64,000 bases of DNA. Origin: Macrocybe gigantea. Lineage: Eukaryota; Basidiomycota; Agaricomycetes; Agaricales; Callistosporiaceae. The notes beneath the pieces are model-generated. The model was given only the letters and a program-made list of their open reading frames with translations. It ran no database searches and was not told the DNA's origin. Shown here piece by piece: positions 48,741 to 60,412 of this stretch. A program made the translations under genes and the position numbers. The DNA lies in assembly GCA_011319805.1 (NCBI GenBank), contig SJRY01000253.1:62001-126000 (forward strand). Direction: 5' to 3'. Within the stretch, counting starts at the first letter, position 1, and each line of letters starts with the position of its first letter.

Positions 48741-50915
48741 TCAGCGGACATAAGCACCTTCAAAGACATCCGAGGTCTTCTCTTTCCCGACGCCCTGGTT
48801 TTTAAGGTCCTTTGTGATCTTGCACACTTCACGTTCCCAAATCGCTCGGACCTCTTCTTCCTGGACATTAACATCTTGGCCTTCCCCTGAGGATGATGCA
48901 AGCACACCCAAGCCCCTCAAAATCTCGTCGCGTCGGACACCGTTGACGAGGGACAGCTCACACGCTCCGCTCTTGCCCTTGCCGAAGCCTCCAAAGCCAG
49001 CAGCGGCAGAGAACGAGGCGGATCGTCCAAAGGCTCGGCGAGCTCCTGTAGTGGGGTTTGCCGACGACGTGTTGGAGCCTTTCAAGCTGACGAGACCTGT
49101 ACCCTCCAGGACTCCGATGAGGTCGCCAAACTCGTTCCTTGAGACGGGGTCGAATACGCCTCCGCTTCCTCTGGTCAATGCGGCGGAATAGAATACGTGG
49201 AGCTGATTGGGATCGATAGCGACACTGGAATTAGGCAATGCTGGAACAGAAGACGAACGCTTTGTGGCAGGACTTGCACCCTTCTTTGGGGATGCCGAGA
49301 CAGACGATAGGATACTGAGACCGGCCTCTATACGCTTTGATGCGAGCAGGACGCAGAGAAGAACAAGACGAGCCTGAAGGCCAAGGCTGGACACTTTGGC
49401 CACTGTTTCGCTGTTGCTCGTAGTCGTTGAAGTAGTAGTGGATGAGCCCGAAATGGACTTTGACGCCGACGAAGGAGCGTAGGCCTTGAGAGCTGCGAGA
49501 ATGTGTGTAGGAGTTACTGTGGGCAATGAGGTCTCTAGGGAACCGTTAGATTTCGTAGGAGACGCCGGTGTGGAACCTGGTGCAGCAACTGCGAGGTCAA
49601 TCGCGCCTCGTAGAACCTCGAAGAGGCTCCTGACGTCTCCCGTCATTGCCGCGATTTTTTTCGTGAGCAAAGTTAAAGCTGGGATAGGCAAGAGTTTCTT
49701 CATATTCGCTGTCGTCTTCTGATCCCCATCCGCCGATTCATACAATGGCGAAAGACGCGCCTGGAGAATCTCCAGAAGCTGAGCGGGCGTATAAGGGGCA
49801 AAGTGCAAGGTCTTGACATTGGCGGAGTCAGCAACGGACAAAGTAGACGTTGACGCTGATGTCAACGTATGAGTATTGGCAATGCCAATGAGGCGAATCA
49901 GAGATGCATTCGAATTTAGGAGAGAGAAAAGAGCAGAAAGGGACTGGCAGCTCGAAGCCACATAATCCAATTCGTCCAATACAACGACACTGCACTACGA
50001 TCAGCGACGATTATATGCATCAAATATCGGCGAACACACCACTTGATGCCAAGGACTGCCAATGCAGCTTCAACGGCATCCCGGCCTTTGGATTTCTGGA
50101 TTTTGTACGTCTTCGTCTTTTGCTGACGCTCAGCTCTTCTAGTAATCGATCCCACAAAGCCTCGAGATTCGTAAGTCCCATGCAGTTGATGAAGACAACC
50201 TTCATGTCATTCGAAAGCGAACGAAGAATAGAGTTCACGAGAGCTGTTTTACCAGTTCCCGGAGAGCCCGAAATGTAGAGGCAGGTCGGCTGGGAGTCTA
50301 CGTCGATGGCATTTTCATCGAGAAATGTCGCAAGGAAATTCTTGATAACGGCGCGTTCTGAGTCGCGTCCGGCAATTTGCTGTGAAGCACTGTTGGATGT
50401 AGACCGAAGCAAAGCACGCGCACGAGCATGTAGCGGCAATATAGATGTAGGCGGCGTAGGAGGAGGCGTAGCAATAGCCATGTGAGCAACATCATTACTG
50501 GGGGTAGACGGAATGCTGGACATGGACGCGTGCCTCCTGGGGGCTGCAGGGTAGGTAAGGTAAGAGAAATGCAAAGAAAATGGTGGGAAGCAACCTTACT
50601 TGCAGTGGCACGCGGCGGTGAACCAGCGTCGATTGTCGTGGTACGGCGGAGCGACCGGGTAGTACGTGGCGAGGCTGCTTCGGCGTTGACAAGTTGTGGA
50701 ACATAGGGTGGCACATTCTCCTTGTTGGCTTCACCATCGAGAGAGCTGAAAGAGGTCCTGGGTCGCTTGGCATTTGGAGACGGGTCTGGGGTCTGGAGTT
50801 GCTGTTCGCAGGCCGCGTTGGCGGCGGTTTGGACGGCTGGAGCTTGCATCGACGGGTCTTGCTGGTGAGCCCTCTTGCCTAGGACAGAGCTGCGGGTGAC
50901 GCGAGTTGCCTGCAT
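48741..50915 (-). CDS. CDC6: DNA replication licensing factor Cdc6 (AAA+ ATPase)
   Basis: Loads the MCM helicase onto origin-bound ORC in G1. ATG 50915 (MQATRVTRSSVLGKR) opens a disordered head with several S/T-P sites (TPDPSPN, AASPRTTRS), typical targets of cyclin-dependent kinase. Then come AARALLRSTS-like, QQIAGRDSERAVIKNFLA, Walker A in YISGSPGTGKTALV, VVFINCMGLTNLEALWDRLL, and Walker B VVVLDELDYVAS rebuilt over an intron (GTGTGT...CGTAG). Next come HFAPYTPAQLLEILQARL, IPALTLLTKKIAAMTGDVRS and LFEVLRGAIDLAV. The winged-helix end has LQARLVLLCVLLASKRIE and FGDLIGVLEGTGLVSLKG. The frame breaks once near 50118-50121 (a run of four A on the coding strand, five expected). Ends FEGAYVR. Confidence 0.93.
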
Positions 50916-51488
50916 GATCGTCGGGACCCGTCGATGGTGGATGGTTGGTTGAAGAAGCGTCGGCCAGACCCTGAGCTCGTAAATAAATCCACGCTTTTCA
51001 AACTCCGCCGCATCAGGCGCGTCAACGCGTTCGTATCACGTGCAGTCGCGTCCTATCAGCGTGTCGTGTTTTCGTGTCGCGCGTCACCCGCGTCTCGATT
51101 GCGACGAGTTCAGCGTCCTGGTTTTCGAGTGCTTCCCTCTTGTATTTCTGCGTTATGTGGCTATTCACTCCATTCTCTTTCAGCACTGTGGGCCACTTTG
51201 CTCCATCCGACGGCTATGAATATTTGGCCTTCAATGACCGATTCTCCCGTTCGAGCATTCAAGATGGGCAGAATCTTTGACAGAATACCATGATAATGTC
51301 CTTGGCCTTCGTCTTTTCTTTATGTGCCATTTCAGGCAATGAACAATGGGTCTAAGCGGGTTGGTGTTGGGCGAGACCCGCTTTGACTAGACGGTTTAAA
51401 AGGATGCGCTCAAACGGGTCTTTCTTTCGAAAGAGTCATAATCATCATAAAGGTATCATACAGCATAGCACTACATATAAAGAAGCCA
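50916..51488. other. Divergent promoter region between CDC6 and an unknown gene
   Basis: 570 bases between divergent start codons (50915 minus, 51489 plus). It has no conserved frame. ACGCGT elements, the MluI cell-cycle box core that controls S-phase genes in yeasts, occur at 51026-51031 in this spacer (GTCAACGCGTTCG). That is the sequence one would expect in a CDC6 promoter, but six bases occur often by chance. Confidence 0.5.
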
Positions 51489-52625
51489 TGGATCAATTCA
51501 AGAAGATTCAATCCAGAGCCTTCAGCCAGTATGTTCCACTGGCAGTTAGCTCTTCTGTCGCCCATGAATCTTATTCGCAGGACTGCGACGGCTTCCAAGC
51601 CCGACATTCATTCAACTCCGACCAGGCCCGCGTCGGCGGGCAAGAGCGAAGGGAGACCGCCAATTTCCCGCCCTCGCCCCCTTCGCAGGCGCGAAAAGCT
51701 GATCAAAGTCGAAGACATATGCCCCGTCACCATCATCGGTCCCGAGGACCAGGCCCACAAAGATACATCGACCAGATACCGAGCCTGGTTCAACAATGAC
51801 GAAGAAGATGATGGCATCGAGGGATTATATGTGAGTTCTGAACTTGAAATCGAGCGCGAGCAACCATTCATCTTCCGCCGACTTCTGTTTCAGAAAAGTC
51901 TGCCACCCGTACAACCGTTGCGCCTCCAAAAGCAGAAAGAGAAGAGCCGAATCGCACGTTCGGGCGGGGCCGAAGTCGCTGGGCCTTCGCAGAGCCGATC
52001 TTCAGTACGGAATAGTCCATTGCGACACCCTGCCAACGCCGGAACCACACCTCGCATGCCCACATCCGTAGCCCAAGGATCCAGCCTGTCTACGCCGAAT
52101 CTCAACGTCCGCAAAAGGACGCATGTCCGCGACCCATCGATCCGGTACGCGCAATATGAGCCTCTCGGCGCGCGAGCTAAAGGGGCCGACCTCGACGTGG
52201 GAAGCGGCGCGGGACAGTGTCGCTTGCACCCGCAGGACGGCCCCTCAGTCTCCTGGCATGGAAGGAGCCTCGCCAAAGTACTCGGCTTTGAACGACAAGT
52301 ATCGCCGACAGCAGCGAAGCTAAACCGCGATGGCTCGAAAACGACTGTCGCAGTACATTCGCTCGCGTCTCGAGGGACCGGCTTGACGACCAATACGAGT
52401 GCGAGCAATGCGGATATCATGCGCTTCGCCCGGAGCCCACATGTTGCGGCCGCGCACCTCCAGCGCGTCCGATCCGACGCGGCCAAGGCGCTGGACAATC
52501 TTCCCGTCGCGAAGTGGGGGCCCGAAGGTAGCAAGGAGTGTGTAGCCTTCGCAAAGACCCTCAAGAAGGAAGAGAGGGAGAAAGCGCAGGTGTCGAGGGC
52601 TAATATGAAGACTGGGTCCAAGTGA
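51489..52625 (+). CDS. Unknown basic, disordered protein
   Basis: A 49-base intron (GTATGT...TCGCAG) joins MDQFKKIQSRAFSQ to TATASKPDIHSTPTRPAS, so the start is ATG 51489. A second intron at GLY|GTGAGT...TTTCAG leads to KSLPPVQPLRLQKQKEK. The protein is rich in Ser, Arg and Pro, with KVEDICPVTIIGPEDQA and RYRAWFNNDEEDDGIEG the most structured parts and KTLKKEEREKAQ near the end. Between about 52150 and 52320 another frame looks more natural (GPTSTWEAARDSVACTRR, EGASPKYSALNDKYRR), so single-base errors may flank that stretch. No family recognised. It is divergent from CDC6, which hints at shared cell-cycle regulation but proves nothing. Confidence 0.6.
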   Translation, partial: WINSRRFNPEPSASMFHWQLALLSPMNLIRRTATASKPDIHSTPTRPASAGKSEGRPPISRPRPLRRREKLIKVEDICPVTIIGPEDQAHKDTSTRYRAWFNNDEEDDGIEGLYVSSELEIEREQPFIFRRLLFQKSLPPVQPLRLQKQKEKSRIARSGGAEVAGPSQSRSSVRNSPLRHPANAGTTPRMPTSVAQGSSLSTPNLNVRKRTHVRDPSIRYAQYEPLGARAKGADLDVGSGAGQCRLHPQDGPSVSWHGRSLAKVLGFERQVSPTAAKLNRDGSKTTVAVHSLASRGTGLTTNTSASNADIMRFARSPHVAAAHLQRVRSDAAKALDNLPVAKWGPEGSKECVAFAKTLKKEEREKAQVSRANMKTGSK

Positions 52626-53600
52626 TGAGCCAGGGAAGCTGGGGAAGATGAGCACGAAAAACCGTCCACCCAATCACACTTAGGGTGTCCACCAGATCGT
52701 GTATCGCCGATGCCTATTGGGTCAGTGTTCTCGGAAAGAAGCAGCCCCGACTCTAGTTTCTCCCAACTCTTGTCTGCGTGCTGCCGCCTGAATGGAATGT
52801 CGTCCGCGGAGTGCTCTGCAGGGCTCGGTCGGGTTCTCGCAAGACACGGGAAGCAGGGGTAGTTTGTCCTTTAGCGTGCCGGAGACGCGTGGATAAACTA
52901 TGACGACACGCCTCCACGTCGGTGTCTTTACTACGATGGAGTGCAACGGCGTAGGGTAAGGTAACCGATTGGATTTACTCGCTTTAAATCTCCTTCCGTA
53001 CCACTCGCAATCCTTTCATTCTCTCGGTTTTCGTTTGTTCTGGCAGTTCCTTGTCAGCAATTCCATTCCTTTGCTACCTTGTTCTCTCCTTTTCTCCTTT
53101 GATTCGTTCTCTTTGTTATCTGCTTTCTTTGTGCTCTGCTTTTTCGACAGTTCTTGCTTTCGCGATTTTCGCGTAGTGGTTGCTTTGTTTTTCCAATGAC
53201 TGTTTCTCTGGCAACATTGTCCAAGAAAAACGACGCGAATTCATCTCCTTCGCGAGACAAATTGCTCCATGCCTTTTTACGTATCAGTCATGCCTTCATC
53301 ATGTTTGTTTTTCAATGCCATGCCATGTTATATGATCCGCATTCTTCTCAATATGTCCATTTCACCCAGTTCCTGGCGAACGTAACCCGTTTGCGTTGTT
53401 GACGGAGTCGGAGAAGAACGAACACTAAACACGAATCAGGGGTTGTGGCCTGAGGTTGTAACGTGTTGCTGGGAAGCACGTGTGAGAGATGCGAAGATGT
53501 TTGGCACTGTCCTGCGGATACAACACCGTGACCATTTCCTAAGCCACAAGACGAAAGCGGCACAGCACCCTGCGTTATCGTGGCATTAAGCTATAGCGGT
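52626..53600. other. Promoter region of the TAPT1 gene
   Basis: About 970 bases with strong pyrimidine-rich patches at 52990-53200, as in many fungal promoters. Short frames only. No other feature. Confidence 0.45.
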
Positions 53601-56238
53601 ATGGCGATGGTATCGTCGTCATTCACACCGAGTTCATCGCCTCCGAACAGTACGAGACGGCGAAAACTGCGACGGCGTTTCTCGTCGAACTCGCCGACCG
53701 GAATTACAAACGGCTGGAACAACTACAACTCGCTAACCTCCTTTGTCCAGTCTGCCGTAAGGCCTCAAACGAGCGGGGGAAGGCAGTCCTCTCTCAGTCC
53801 TCCGCCTTCTACTTCCAGGATCTCGCTCCGCCACCGGCATCTGTATAGGAATAGTCTGAGCGATGCGTCTGACTTGGAAGATGCCGAGGCACTGAAACGC
53901 AGCCGGCGGCTGGCGCCGACGATCGAGCAGTTTCGCTCTTTTACGCAGCGGATGACGGTGTACCACAAGGAGGAGCGTCGGAGGTCGGACGAGGAAGAGG
54001 AGGAACGAGGAAGGCCTATGCCGTTGCTGTATTCCTCATTGCCGCCTTCGCCCATCTCCCCGTCCCCGATATCGCGTCCATTCGGTCCCGAATCGGCTTC
54101 TATGCCTGCTGGTTTGTCTGCAGCAGAAGCGCGGGTTCCCAATGAGCACTCGCCGCTCCCGATGTCAGCATCCATCTCCACATCTGCTTCGGGTTTCACA
54201 CCTCCATTCTCTTTATGGGACTATTTGAGGGAGGAATTGCTGGCAACAGACTTTGACTCGCATCAGGAGTTGAAATGGGAGAGAGTCAGCAATTTTTTGA
54301 GCATCCCTCTTGCGATGGAAAAGGCATGTACATCTATGATACTCTTCAATGCCGTTGGTTATTAACCTACCTACCCAGATTATTGGCTTCGGCTTCGTCC
54401 TTTGCTTTGATTCGTTCCTCTACACATTCACGATATTACCCATCAGGTTTCTCCTCGCGTGTATTCGATTATCACTCAACGTATTTCGGCGCTCAGCCCC
54501 ACCTCTTCCACCTTCGCAAAAAGCCGACATTCTACGCGCCCTCCTCCTTGTTATTTCTATAATGATACTGATGCCACTTACCGATGCCAGCAAGATTTAT
54601 CACACAATACGTGGACAAGATACCATCAAATTATATGTAATATTTAACGCACTCGAGGTACGCTGTCTTTCTACGATTTTTGGTGAACTTTGCCTTCTCT
54701 TTTGCACGATACTATTGCTGGGGTTCAACACGCTCACCGGTTCATATTCTCTTTTCCTAGATTGGTGATCGCCTATGCGCGTCTATTGGGCAAGACATCC
54801 TAGATTGTTTATTTTCAAGATCAACATTAGAGCCTCTATCACATCGGAGAACCGTCTCCACCCACACCTTCCGTCCAGTTCTGTACTTCATCCTTGCCAC
54901 TTGTTACAATGGTAAGGATTTTTTTTATGGTTCGCTTTTTGCATTCACCGTCTGAGCCTTCAACAGTTGCCCATGCTCTACTGATGGTCTACCAGTTGAT
55001 TTCTCTCAACGTGGCAGTTAATTCTTATGATCACGCTCTTTTGACGCTCCTCGTTTCCAATCAGTTTGTGGAGATCAAAGGAAGCGTGTTTAAGAAGTTT
55101 GAAAAGGATAACCTTTTCCAGATTACCTGTGCAGGTGACTCCTCTTTAGCAATCTCAAATTTCTGACGGTTTGAGTCAATGATGTTCTTCAGATATCGTT
55201 GAACGATTCTCTCTGGCGCTTATGCTATCTGTCGTCGCTTTCAGGAATTTGATTGAGCTTAGCGGCTCCGAGTTTGACTTTTCCGAAGGCTTCGTTCTCC
55301 CAAAGAGCTTCGGCTGGTTTAGAGGGAATAACGTCCTCTGGACCATATCTTATGTGAGTTCCATTGATGTTTACCCAACATCTGAGGAGTATGAGCTGAT
55401 TTTTTGTGATTTCCGAATTAGCCCGTATTGACCGTGATGATTTCCGAAATGCTGGTGGATTGGCTCAAACATGCCTTTATCACAAAGTTCAACCACATAA
55501 GGCCATCGGTTTACGAACGATACACGGATGTGCTCTGCCAAGATCTCGCAAGCGGAAGCGCTGTGGGCCGGCGAGGCGCACGGAAAGTGAGTCAGTAAAC
55601 ATGGAATCAGGTTCATGGTTTAACTCGTATGCTCGCTACATAGCATTCTTATGTCGATCAGTCGCCTTTAGTGGCCCGACGATTAGGCTTTGCTTCGATG
55701 CCGTTGGCGATATTGGCTGTACTCATCGGCTCACAGTCTATTAGTCTGCTGTTTGGCAGGTCTCTTCGGCCTACGATATCGATGTCATGGAGCATGCCTC
55801 AGATGTCAAATGCCGATGTTGTGCATTATCTGACCTGGATTGTCATGGGAATTGTAGTTTGGCTATGGTGCGTCACTTATGTAATTGCTGCATATGCATT
55901 TAGGCATTTCTGACTTCTTTGCATCGGGTCTTTTCAGCTTCGTTGTCGTGAAGATCATCGTAGGGGTGAATCTGTTGAGCTATGCGACAAAACGCCGTGC
56001 TAGCATGGAGGAACGGGCCGTCGCAGACAAGGTGAACGACTTTGGTAGGGATCCCATCGGAGAAGGCAAGGAGGAGCGAGTGTACAACAAGCAGCTGAAG
56101 TCGTACTTGGACAACGACCAGGACGACGCGCCTCGAACCGCCGAGTTGGGAGAAAATAAGCCTGGTCAAGGCGGAAAAAAGGAGAGGGTCAAGTTGGAGG
56201 ACCTGACGCGTTATACTATGGTGAAGAGGATATGGTAA
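53601..56238 (+). CDS. TAPT1/Emp65 family ER membrane protein
   Basis: Starts at ATG 53601 (MAMVSSSFTP); a preceding in-frame GTG was ignored. The first 200 residues are disordered and Ser/Pro-rich, and the conserved part begins SLWDYLREELLATDFDSH. Family hallmarks follow: ERVSNFLSIPLAMEK, GFGFVLCFDSFLYTFTILP, LLLVISIMILMPLTDASKIY, SIGQDILDCLFSRS and NVAVNSYDHALLTLLVSNQF. Further ones are EIKGSVFKKFEKDNLFQI, GSEFDFSEGFVLPKSF and MISEMLVDWLKHAFITKFNH. The last helices are LAILAVLIGSQSISLL and GLFSFVVVKIIVGVNLL, and the tail is charged. At least eight short introns were joined in phase and no frame break was found. In yeast the homologue Emp65 works with Slp1 in the ER to protect soluble proteins from degradation; in animals TAPT1 affects patterning and cilia. 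Stop TAA 56238. Confidence 0.93.
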
Positions 56239-56453
56239 GATAGAGTAGAATATGAGTTATTCTGGAGAAACGACACATCTGCGTTGTGATTGTGTTTTGA
56301 TTACATCAAGAGCTGGTCCTGTGCAGGCTGTTGACGTCCGTCGTGTTATGCTCATGTCTCGTTGCTCTTATTCATTCCGCCAGCATCACACCTGCCGGGC
56401 GATGAAATTATCGGACTGCACCTCATAAACATACCCCAAAAGGCCCATCTAAT

Positions 56454-57925
56454 TTGCGAATAACTTTTCCTCGCCGTCGACGCCTTGGGTTAGCAGTGGC
56501 GTTCATAAATGGCAACTTTTACCTCCCAACACGTTCACGCCCTCTGCGTGTCGTCGCAGTGGTGCTGCTATGCGTCTTCGGCCTCATTTCTTACGTCTGG
56601 CTCAAGAACAGACCATCGTATGATATCTATCATGCGATGTCTGATATCGAGCTGGATAGGTCTCGCCGATTTATCAGAAATACCTGGGACAGCAAGTATG
56701 TGATGTTCAAGCAACTGCAAGGAGCGGGATTTAACAACCAGGTGGGAGAGACGTTCTAGGTTTCGGGAAGCAGACTGCTAAACGCCTTGCTCCTTCACTC
56801 TAACTAGGCGCAGGAGATACTGCTGTTCCACCATCTGGCATTGCAATCGTCCCGAGTGTACATGTATCAACCTCTTGTCTGGCGTCCTCGCGGTGAAAAG
56901 GCTACAGTGCCGCTGTCTTCTTTTCTCCGCGGCGTCACCAGAAACAGTGTCAGCTCCGTGGTGTTTGACGAAGCGTGTCCGGCCGAACACACTAAACATG
57001 TTCGCCTTCGCGTGAACCACGACAGCCAGTGGCAGCATGCGGTTCAGACGTTGAGTGGGAAGGAGAAATGCATCGTCGTAGATGATTGGATATTGAACTG
57101 GGAGTACGTTCTTCGTCAGGCGTTATGTTTTACGGCGTTGATCCATTTTTGGCGTGACGTAGCTATCTGGCATCGCCCGCCCTTCACGATGTCTGGCCGA
57201 GCTTCAAAGCATATCTCAATAGCCATTTTGAATGGTCGGGGAGCATAGATGGCATCGCACATCGAGCGCAGAGAGAATTAAACCTCCGCCCCGATCCCAA
57301 GAGTGGAGAAGGCGAGCCATATATTGCAATACACCTTCGACGAGGTCTGTTTCTCTAGCTAAGAGTCTCGGCCCGATGCAGTTTCCTGACTTATCTTTTG
57401 TAGGCGACTTCGAAGGTCACTGTCACAGTCTTGCAGCAGACCGCTCGGTTTTACAACATGGGCCACTCTTCCGGTCCTCCAACCATCCATCTATCCTCCC
57501 GCTCTCGACACCTCGAATGCGACGTCTGTGCTCGAACATTGCTACCCTTCGCTGAAGCGGATCATCTCCGTCATCGACCACATTGCTCGCGCAAAGCCGC
57601 ACCTACGCACGCTGCACGTCCTGCACGACGGCGCGTGGGACCACCCGCTCGTGTACTGGCAAAACTATAAGCTCGAAGCGGCGTTGAGGAACCCTCTCCG
57701 AGCGACAGAAGCGGGTTGGGAAAATGGGCCCATGCGGAGAGTCACGCATTCGGGGAATGTGCCCTTGCGCTGGGGTGAAGGGGATTGGGCCGTCGCGGCC
57801 GACGTGGAGCTGGCGAGGCGAGCAGAGGTGTTTGTTGGTAATGGTTATTCAAGCTGAGCTCGCAAGTCGTCGCACTGCGGCTTGGCGCGGACAGTGGACG
57901 AGCCGAAGATATCTTCTTTGTATAA
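56454..57925 (+). CDS. GDP-fucose protein O-fucosyltransferase-like enzyme (type II membrane)
   Basis: An N-terminal basic stretch (FPRRRRLGLAV) and one helix (LRVVAVVLLCVFGLISYVWL) place a short tail in the cytosol and the enzyme in the Golgi or ER lumen. The body has DIELDRSRRFIRNTWDSKY, FKQLQGAGFNNQAQEILLFH, VYMYQPLVWRPRGE, VPLSSFLRGVTRNSVSS, and VVDDWILNWDYLASPALHDV. GEPYIAIHLRRGDFEGHC is the HxRRGDF GDP-fucose loop. Then come TSVLEHCYPSLKRIISVIDH and DVELARRAEVFVGNGYSSLS, ending near AEDIFFV at 57925. No ATG precedes the basic stretch in frame; the first in-frame ATG is 56637, after the helix. So the annotated start at a TTG near 56454 is provisional and an upstream ATG exon or a lost base is possible. 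Frame breaks at 57447 and 57854 look like single missing bases. Confidence 0.75.
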
Positions 57926-58227
57926 CTTCTTTGGATCATTTTATTCATCTTTAATAGTACTACTTACAGGCGCATTGAAAGTCTTTATCACTGTTTTTAT
58001 CTATGCTAATGTAAATTAGGCTCGCTGTACAGTAAAAAGGAAAGAAAGGCTAAAGGATGTCTATAATCATCTTAATGAAAAAGAAATACAACACACTGAG
58101 AAGCTTGAGCTTCACAGCCAGATGCTGACTAAGCCGTCAACCTATCGCCTGGGTCGACGTTTTGCTGGTTTACCGTGACTTCTACGAAAAAAAGCGATAC
58201 CCTTCGCCTTTCTGATATCGAGGACAA

Positions 58228-60412
58228 TGGAAACGAGTAGGGATATTGACTATTCCGTATATCTTGTTACAGGGCGTGATCTCTTACCCCCCGGAAAAGT
58301 GGGTAACATTCGATTCTCGGCGACCCTTACTGATTTCATGCTTCAAGGACTATCTCCAATCTCTGGAAGAAGTTGAATACTTTACTGTGCTTGGAAAATG
58401 TGCATTAGACTGAAGCGAGGAAAACAGTCCCTCCAAGGCGGCGTCACTCTTGTGCAGGTCCGGGAAAAGCACTGCGATACCGCTGAAGTGAGACGCACAA
58501 TGCTCTTGGCGCTGCCGATATCCGAATGGTCAACAACATCATGCCCCTCTAGTTTATTCAAATCGCTTCAGAGACAAAAGCAGTCTGCGACCGTTACAAA
58601 GTTCCTGTCATTATCAACGATCGCGTTGATGTAGCCATCATCGTCAAGGCACGCGGTGTCCATCTTGGCCAAACAGATATGCCCGTCTCTATTGCTCGCT
58701 CGCTCCTTCCGAGTGGATCGATCATTGGCGTCTCCTGCAACAACGTTGAGCATATCAGAGCGGCAGTGCATGATAAAGTGGACTACGTCGGCATTGGCGC
58801 CGTCTGGGGAACCCAAACGAAACAGCTCACCAACCCAATCATAGGCGTTCGCGGGGTCGGGGCGATGCTAGAGGCCCTTGACGGCACAGGAGTCAAAGCT
58901 GTCGGTATCGGTACGCGGTTTTCTTGTTCTCCGCTGGCGGATATGCTGACGAGGCCACGTTGATGCTCAGGCGGAATCAAGGCAACGAACGCGCTCCGAA
59001 CGTTGCACGGTTGTGTTTCTCGCACGAATCACGCGTTAGACGGCATCGCAGTAGTATCAGACATCGTTGCCTCGCCTGAACCCCGCGTTGCGGCTGAAAG
59101 ACTGGCCAAAGTAACCCGTGAATTCAAATCGGGGTTCTCGGAACAGTTGTCAGAGATGACGAAACCGTCCCTCCAGAGCGCGGTTTCTCTAGATTCCATC
59201 CTCGAAGGTGTTGCTCGTCTGATGACCGTTGTTCGCGAGAAGAGTCCCTTAGTGCACCAAGTAGGTGGTTCCCGACTGCTTGTCGTGCCTCCAAAATTTG
59301 GGTTGAATGCACCTCTCCTTTGACGGGCTAGATAACGAATACAGTTGTTGCGACGCAATCAGCGAATGTGACTTTGGCAGTTGGAGGAAGTCCTATCATG
59401 GCAACGGAACCGCGAGAAATGGAAGACCTGGGTCGTATATGCAACGCTCTCCTCATCAACATCGGGACCATGCGGTCTGAAGCCAAGGAAAGCATGCTCA
59501 TTGCTGGTGTGTGCACTTGTGGACTGAGGGCTACGAATTTTTTACCCATGGCTGTCCAGGGCGCTCTGCCAATGCCAATAGAAGACCTGTCGTATTTGAT
59601 CCCGTTGGGGTGGGAGCTAGCGCCTTTAGGAAAGATACTGTCAGAGGTCGAGTCTTCCTCCTCGCACCCCGCCTCGCCTCTCAATGTAGTAAACAGAGCT
59701 CTTGAATGCATGGCAAGCGAGCGTTATCAAAGGTAATCCCGGAGAGTTGGCTACCATTGCTGGCTCGAACGAGGTGGGTTGCGGAACCCGCTCCAGGGCT
59801 TTATCTAATAATTTTCCGGTTGCTCTAGGTGGAATCGAAGGGCGTTGATAGCGTCGGACCAGGCTTCAAGGATCCCATCACATTCGTTAGGACACTGGCA
59901 AGAAAAGAAAGTATGGCATAATCTGCTTTGGTTCCGGACGAGCGCTGACGTACTCTGTCAAAGGATGCATCGTGGTGATGACAGGAGCCACGGATTACAT
60001 TTCGGATGGAGAGACGGTGGTGGCGTTGAGGAACGGAGATGAATTGCTAGGGAGGATTACGGGCTCTGGCTGTGTCCTGGGTAGCTGCATTGCAACATAT
60101 TCCGCGGTGGCGTCTTCCCTCGACGATGGAACAGGTTCGCACGTTTTAGTGCATGGGGATATGTTCATGGGCGCTATCGCTGGGTACATCTTGCCACGCT
60201 CGTTTCCGTTGAGCCCGAGCTGATGGCCTTCTGTTTTTGTTCACCTGACCAGTGTTCTCGTCCTTACCGTTGCCGCAGAGATTGCGGCATCGAGAGATGA
60301 TGTGAAGGGACCAGGCACCTTCTTGCCAGCGCTGATCGACGAACTTTGGTCGCTCTCAACTGAAAAAGTTCGTTCTACAGCGCGAATCGAGGTCCATGTG
60401 CCCTCCTCATAA
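58228..60412 (+). CDS. THI6: Bifunctional thiamine-phosphate synthase / hydroxyethylthiazole kinase
   Basis: Makes thiamine phosphate from HMP-PP and HET-P, and phosphorylates hydroxyethylthiazole. From ATG 58228 (METSRDIDYSVYLVTGRDLL) the ThiE half shows SLQGGVTLVQVREKHCDT, KAVCDRYKVPVIINDRVDVA and GVHLGQTDMPVSIARSLLP. It continues with IGVSCNNVEHIRAAVHDKVD and YVGIGAVWGTQTKQ. The ThiM half shows GVARLMTVVREKSPLVHQ, ITNTVVATQSANVTLAVGGS, MINIG-like ICNALLINIGTMRSEAKE, PVVFDPVGVGASAFRKDTV and ASVIKGNPGELATIAGSNE. Further on are VVMTGATDYISDGETVVAL and LLGRITGSGCVLGSCIATYS with the catalytic Cys. It ends TARIEVHVPSS. All exon joints, each about 45-65 bases of intron, were checked and are in phase, so this gene shows no deletion. 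It is the most complete model in the window. Confidence 0.96.

Noticed and set aside
51890..52669. 259-codon minus-strand open frame opposite the unknown plus-strand gene
   Set aside because: It lacks introns and motifs, while the plus strand has two good splice junctions, so it is taken as a shadow.
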